Made by a program: the position numbers and the translations under genes. Positions 5,601 through 7,590 of a DNA stretch of 7,590 bases are shown here, in pieces. The stretch's first letter is position 1. Each line of letters begins with the position of its first letter. The stretch lies in the NCBI GenBank assembly GCA_946412445.1, contig CAMKHH010000050.1, forward strand, positions 1 to 7,590. Direction: 5' to 3'. The notes under the pieces were generated by a model. That model worked only from the letters and a program-made list of their open reading frames with translations, was not told where the DNA came from and ran no database searches. Source of the stretch: an uncultured Eubacterium sp. (GTDB lineage Bacteria > Bacillota > Clostridia > Lachnospirales > Lachnospiraceae).

Positions 5601-6050
5601 TTATTCTCCTTTCACCTCTCTGACTACAACTTTTACTCCAAGAATCTTTACGACTTCTACAACCTTTCCTGCTTCAATAATTAAATCATCCTGTTCCGAG
5701 CGGGCGGACCATGGTATACCATTCACCTCCGCCTCTCCTTTTCCAAGCAGGTTGTTAATCTCTGATGTGACAATTGCATGGGAACCGATCAGACTGTCTG
5801 CATTGGTTGCTGTAGTCTTTCCATTTAAATACCGGACCGCTATCGGCCTTGTAGATACCAAAAGTACAATGGATATTACAAGGAATAGGATGACCTGTAT
5901 GTAAATATTCGCACCCAGCAATGCCGCTAAGAAGGCAATCAGCGCCCCACCTGCAAACCAGATTGTGGACAGCCCCAGTGTCGCAACCTCAATTGCCAGC
6001 ATGACAACAAGCAAAATCAGCCATATAATCGGGTTGTTTACAAAATTCAT
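5601..6050 (-). CDS. NfeD-family membrane protein (short form)
   Basis: A 149-residue protein with three predicted membrane segments (about 7-24, 28-47 and 50-66), followed by a soluble OB-fold-like beta domain (about 84-147) containing LIGSHAIVTSEI (87-98) and GEAEVNGIPWSAR (105-117), typical of NfeD. It lacks the N-terminal serine-protease domain of long NfeD proteins, so it belongs to the short class that accompanies SPFH proteins. Its likely job is to assist or stabilise the SPFH oligomer in the membrane. AAGGGG 6 nt before the ATG supports the start. It is the first gene of a two-gene unit with its own promoter. Confidence 0.9.
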   Translation of the reverse strand: MNFVNNPIIWLILLVVMLAIEVATLGLSTIWFAGGALIAFLAALLGANIYIQVILFLVISIVLLVSTRPIAVRYLNGKTTATNADSLIGSHAIVTSEINNLLGKGEAEVNGIPWSARSEQDDLIIEAGKVVEVVKILGVKVVVREVKGE

Positions 6051-6084
6051 ACTGTTCCCCTTTCTTGACTCCTATTTCTTATTC

Positions 6085-6113
6085 ATCATACTATATTTAT
6101 GCGCAAAATACAA
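6085..6113 (-). promoter_or_regulatory. Sigma-A promoter of the NfeD-SPFH unit
   Basis: On the - strand, -35 TTGTAT (6108-6113), an exact 17-bp spacer and -10 TATGAT (6085-6090). Transcription would start near 6078, about 28 nt before the nfeD ATG, leaving room for the ribosome binding site. It lies in the 96-bp gap after the ABC genes, where no convincing terminator is seen, so read-through from the ABC genes may add to expression. Confidence 0.7.
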
Positions 6114-6146
6114 CATTCTGTTACAGTTCGGTACGGAATCGGATAT

Positions 6147-6755
6147 TTATTTCATCAGATCCTCAAAATAAACAATGTTATTGCAAATCTGTTTTGCCAG
6201 CTCTTCACTATGGGTTACTACGAACAGACCTAAATTTCTTTCCCTGACAACTGACAGCATTAAATCCCATATCTGTGCCTGAGTAATCACATCCAGCATA
6301 GTCGTGATTTCATCCGCAAGAATAAACCGGGTTTCGGGGCCTAATGCTCTTGCTATACTGAACCGCTGCATTTCTCCTCCGGATAGTTCTGCAGGATAAC
6401 GATTCATCCACTCCGGTTCAATTCCTATCTTTTTAATAAACCCCTCCTCCGGTTTCCATGCCTCGTTTAATGTACGGCGCATTTTCCATCTGGGATTAAT
6501 AGATTTCTCCGGATGCTGATAAATCAGCTGAACCGGACAGTATGTTTTCGCAGGTAAGGGTTTCCCTTCGAACAGCACCTCTCCACGGTCAGGTTTTATA
6601 TATCCTGCCAGAATTTTTGCCAACGTGCTCTTTCCACATCCGGAAGGACCGATTAATGCGGTTCTTTCACCGGAAGGTATACGGATGGAAAGGTTATCAA
6701 TAATTTTCTTGCTTTTTGAATATCCGAAAGATATATTTTTTGCTTCAAGTTGCAT
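6147..6755 (-). CDS. ABC importer ATPase, nickel/peptide type, second subunit (NikE/DppF-like)
   Basis: A 202-residue nucleotide-binding protein of an ABC importer for nickel, metal chelates or peptides, acting on the inner face of the membrane. Motifs in order: aromatic A-loop Tyr12, Walker A GPSGCGKST (36-44), Q-loop Gln80, signature LSGGEMQR (124-131), Walker B FILADE (144-149), D-loop MLD (153-155) and switch histidine in VVTHS (179-183). The usual DEPT after Walker B reads DEIT. It is much shorter than most DppF proteins (about 300) because it ends soon after the switch histidine and lacks the C-terminal oligopeptide/nickel extension. The ATG at 6753-6755 is chosen since GAGGTG lies about 10 nt upstream; in-frame GTGs at 6759-6761 and 6771-6773 are alternatives. 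It overlaps the upstream ATPase gene by 11 nt, so the two should be translated together and pair. Confidence 0.87.
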   Translation of the reverse strand: MQLEAKNISFGYSKSKKIIDNLSIRIPSGERTALIGPSGCGKSTLAKILAGYIKPDRGEVLFEGKPLPAKTYCPVQLIYQHPEKSINPRWKMRRTLNEAWKPEEGFIKKIGIEPEWMNRYPAELSGGEMQRFSIARALGPETRFILADEITTMLDVITQAQIWDLMLSVVRERNLGLFVVTHSEELAKQICNNIVYFEDLMK

Positions 6756-7590
6756 TGACACAGCACACCTCACCTTCTCTTAACTCTCTCATTCCTATCT
6801 TTCCCCCATTACAGGCATCTGTTCTGTAGATACACCTGGGGGCATAGAGACATCCGGAGGTGATTGTCCCGGCATAGGGCTGTGTACCGGAGACTATCTT
6901 AAAACCATTCTGGGGAAGTGCCCGCCACAATGCTTTGCTGTATGGATGGCGAAGAGCGGATTCCCCTGACAGGAAATCTGCAGCGGAGGCTATCTCCACT
7001 GTGGTTCCCGCATAAAATACTGCTACCTTATCCGCTACATGAAATGCCAGATCTATATCGTGAGTAATCAGAATCACTCCTCTGCCTTCATCTGCAAGCT
7101 TGCGGAAATGCTGCATGGTCTCAGCCGCCATCTTATAACTCAGTCCCGGTGTAGGTTCATCGGCAATAATTAATTTTGAATCCCCGATTACAGCGGTGGC
7201 GATCAATACTCTTCTTGCCATCCCGCCTGAAAGCTGAAAGGGATACATCTCTTCCACTGCTTCCGATAAATCATACCTTCTAAAAACTTCACGCATCTCT
7301 TCTTTTGAATGCGAAGTCCCCATAACCTGGCTGCCCACTTTCATCAGCGGGTCCAGGTATTCCACTGACTGGGGTACCAAAGCAATTTCTTTCCCCCGAA
7401 GCCTGTTCTGATATTTTGAGTCCAACAATTTATCATAATAAAACATCTTCCCTGAAACAGAGGCGTTTTTAGGAAGTATCCCTAATATGGCATGAGCCAG
7501 CAGACTTTTACCGGATCCGCTGGAACCGGCAATGGCAAGAATCTCCCCTTCCTTTACCGTCACATTTAAATCAGAAATAACCTCTAAGTC
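6745..7590 (-). CDS. ABC importer ATPase, nickel/peptide type, first subunit (NikD/DppD-like), partial
   Basis: The open frame runs past the right edge: the codons at 7564-7590 read DLEVISDLN without a stop, so the GTG at 7561-7563 is not the start and the N-terminus is missing. The 281 visible residues carry Walker A GSSGSGKS (22-29), Q-loop Gln74, signature LSGGM (120-124), Walker B LIIADEPT (140-147) and switch histidine in ITHD (175-178). The D-loop reads PGLS where Leu-Asp is usual. The C-terminal oligopeptide/nickel domain begins at HPYSKALWRALPQNGF (215-230), a phrase recalling NikD/CntD-type proteins. It ends with Cys247, 253, 260 and 276/277 in the pattern that can bind an iron-sulfur cluster in some DppD/OppD proteins. 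Together with the overlapping downstream ATPase it should power one importer whose permease and binding-protein genes would lie beyond 7590. The substrate, nickel or peptide, cannot be decided here. Confidence 0.92.
   Translation of the reverse strand, partial: DLEVISDLNVTVKEGEILAIAGSSGSGKSLLAHAILGILPKNASVSGKMFYYDKLLDSKYQNRLRGKEIALVPQSVEYLDPLMKVGSQVMGTSHSKEEMREVFRRYDLSEAVEEMYPFQLSGGMARRVLIATAVIGDSKLIIADEPTPGLSYKMAAETMQHFRKLADEGRGVILITHDIDLAFHVADKVAVFYAGTTVEIASAADFLSGESALRHPYSKALWRALPQNGFKIVSGTQPYAGTITSGCLYAPRCIYRTDACNGGKIGMRELREGEVCCVNAT

Noticed and set aside
5458..5904. 148-residue + strand frame spanning the NfeD-SPFH junction
   Set aside because: It lies antisense to two well-supported genes, has no recognisable motif and no ribosome binding site in a sensible position.
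6051..6146. Terminator after the ABC ATPase genes
   Set aside because: Only small imperfect dyads were found (for example CTGT-T-ACAG at 6118-6126), without a U-tract. The region is better explained by the nfeD promoter.

Overview
The window looks like chromosomal DNA of a low-to-moderate GC Gram-positive bacterium of the class Clostridia, most likely a Lachnospiraceae-type anaerobe. This rests on the strong AGGAGG-type ribosome binding sites, TTGaca/TATaat promoters with extended -10 elements, a BirA without a DNA-binding domain, and a small dusB-linked protein resembling one I know from Lachnospiraceae. The genus cannot be fixed by reading alone. No tRNA, rRNA, CRISPR array, transposase, phage gene or toxin-antitoxin pair was found.

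Layout. (1) 1-186 is AT-rich and holds a strong promoter with a 12-bp palindrome inside it, driving the only + strand gene, a nitronate monooxygenase-type flavoprotein (187-1257) with an added C-terminal cysteine cluster. (2) A hairpin at 1273-1306 serves as a shared convergent terminator. (3) 1284-4365 on the - strand is a compact four-gene unit, transcribed argF, birA, a small uncharacterised gene, dusB. (4) 4366-4671 is the argF control region: a sigma-A promoter, two ARG-box-like sites upstream of it, a 44-bp tandem repeat and a nested hairpin. (5) 4672-6050 on the - strand is a two-gene NfeD-SPFH membrane module with its own promoter. (6) 6147-7590 on the - strand is a pair of overlapping ABC ATPases of the nickel/peptide importer class; the first runs off the right edge.

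How the genes work together. The two ATPases should power one importer whose permeases and binding protein would lie beyond position 7590. NfeD and the SPFH protein probably form a membrane microdomain scaffold. The argF unit joins arginine metabolism (ornithine carbamoyltransferase) to housekeeping steps (biotinylation of carboxylases, dihydrouridine in tRNA). The gene order suggests co-transcription rather than one pathway.

This is mostly an ordinary housekeeping region and I see no clear novel multi-gene system. The points most worth a second look are the argF upstream region (possible ARG boxes in an activator-like position, repeats and nested hairpin), the cysteine cluster in the flavoprotein, the palindrome in its promoter, and non-canonical catalytic-loop residues in both ABC ATPases.
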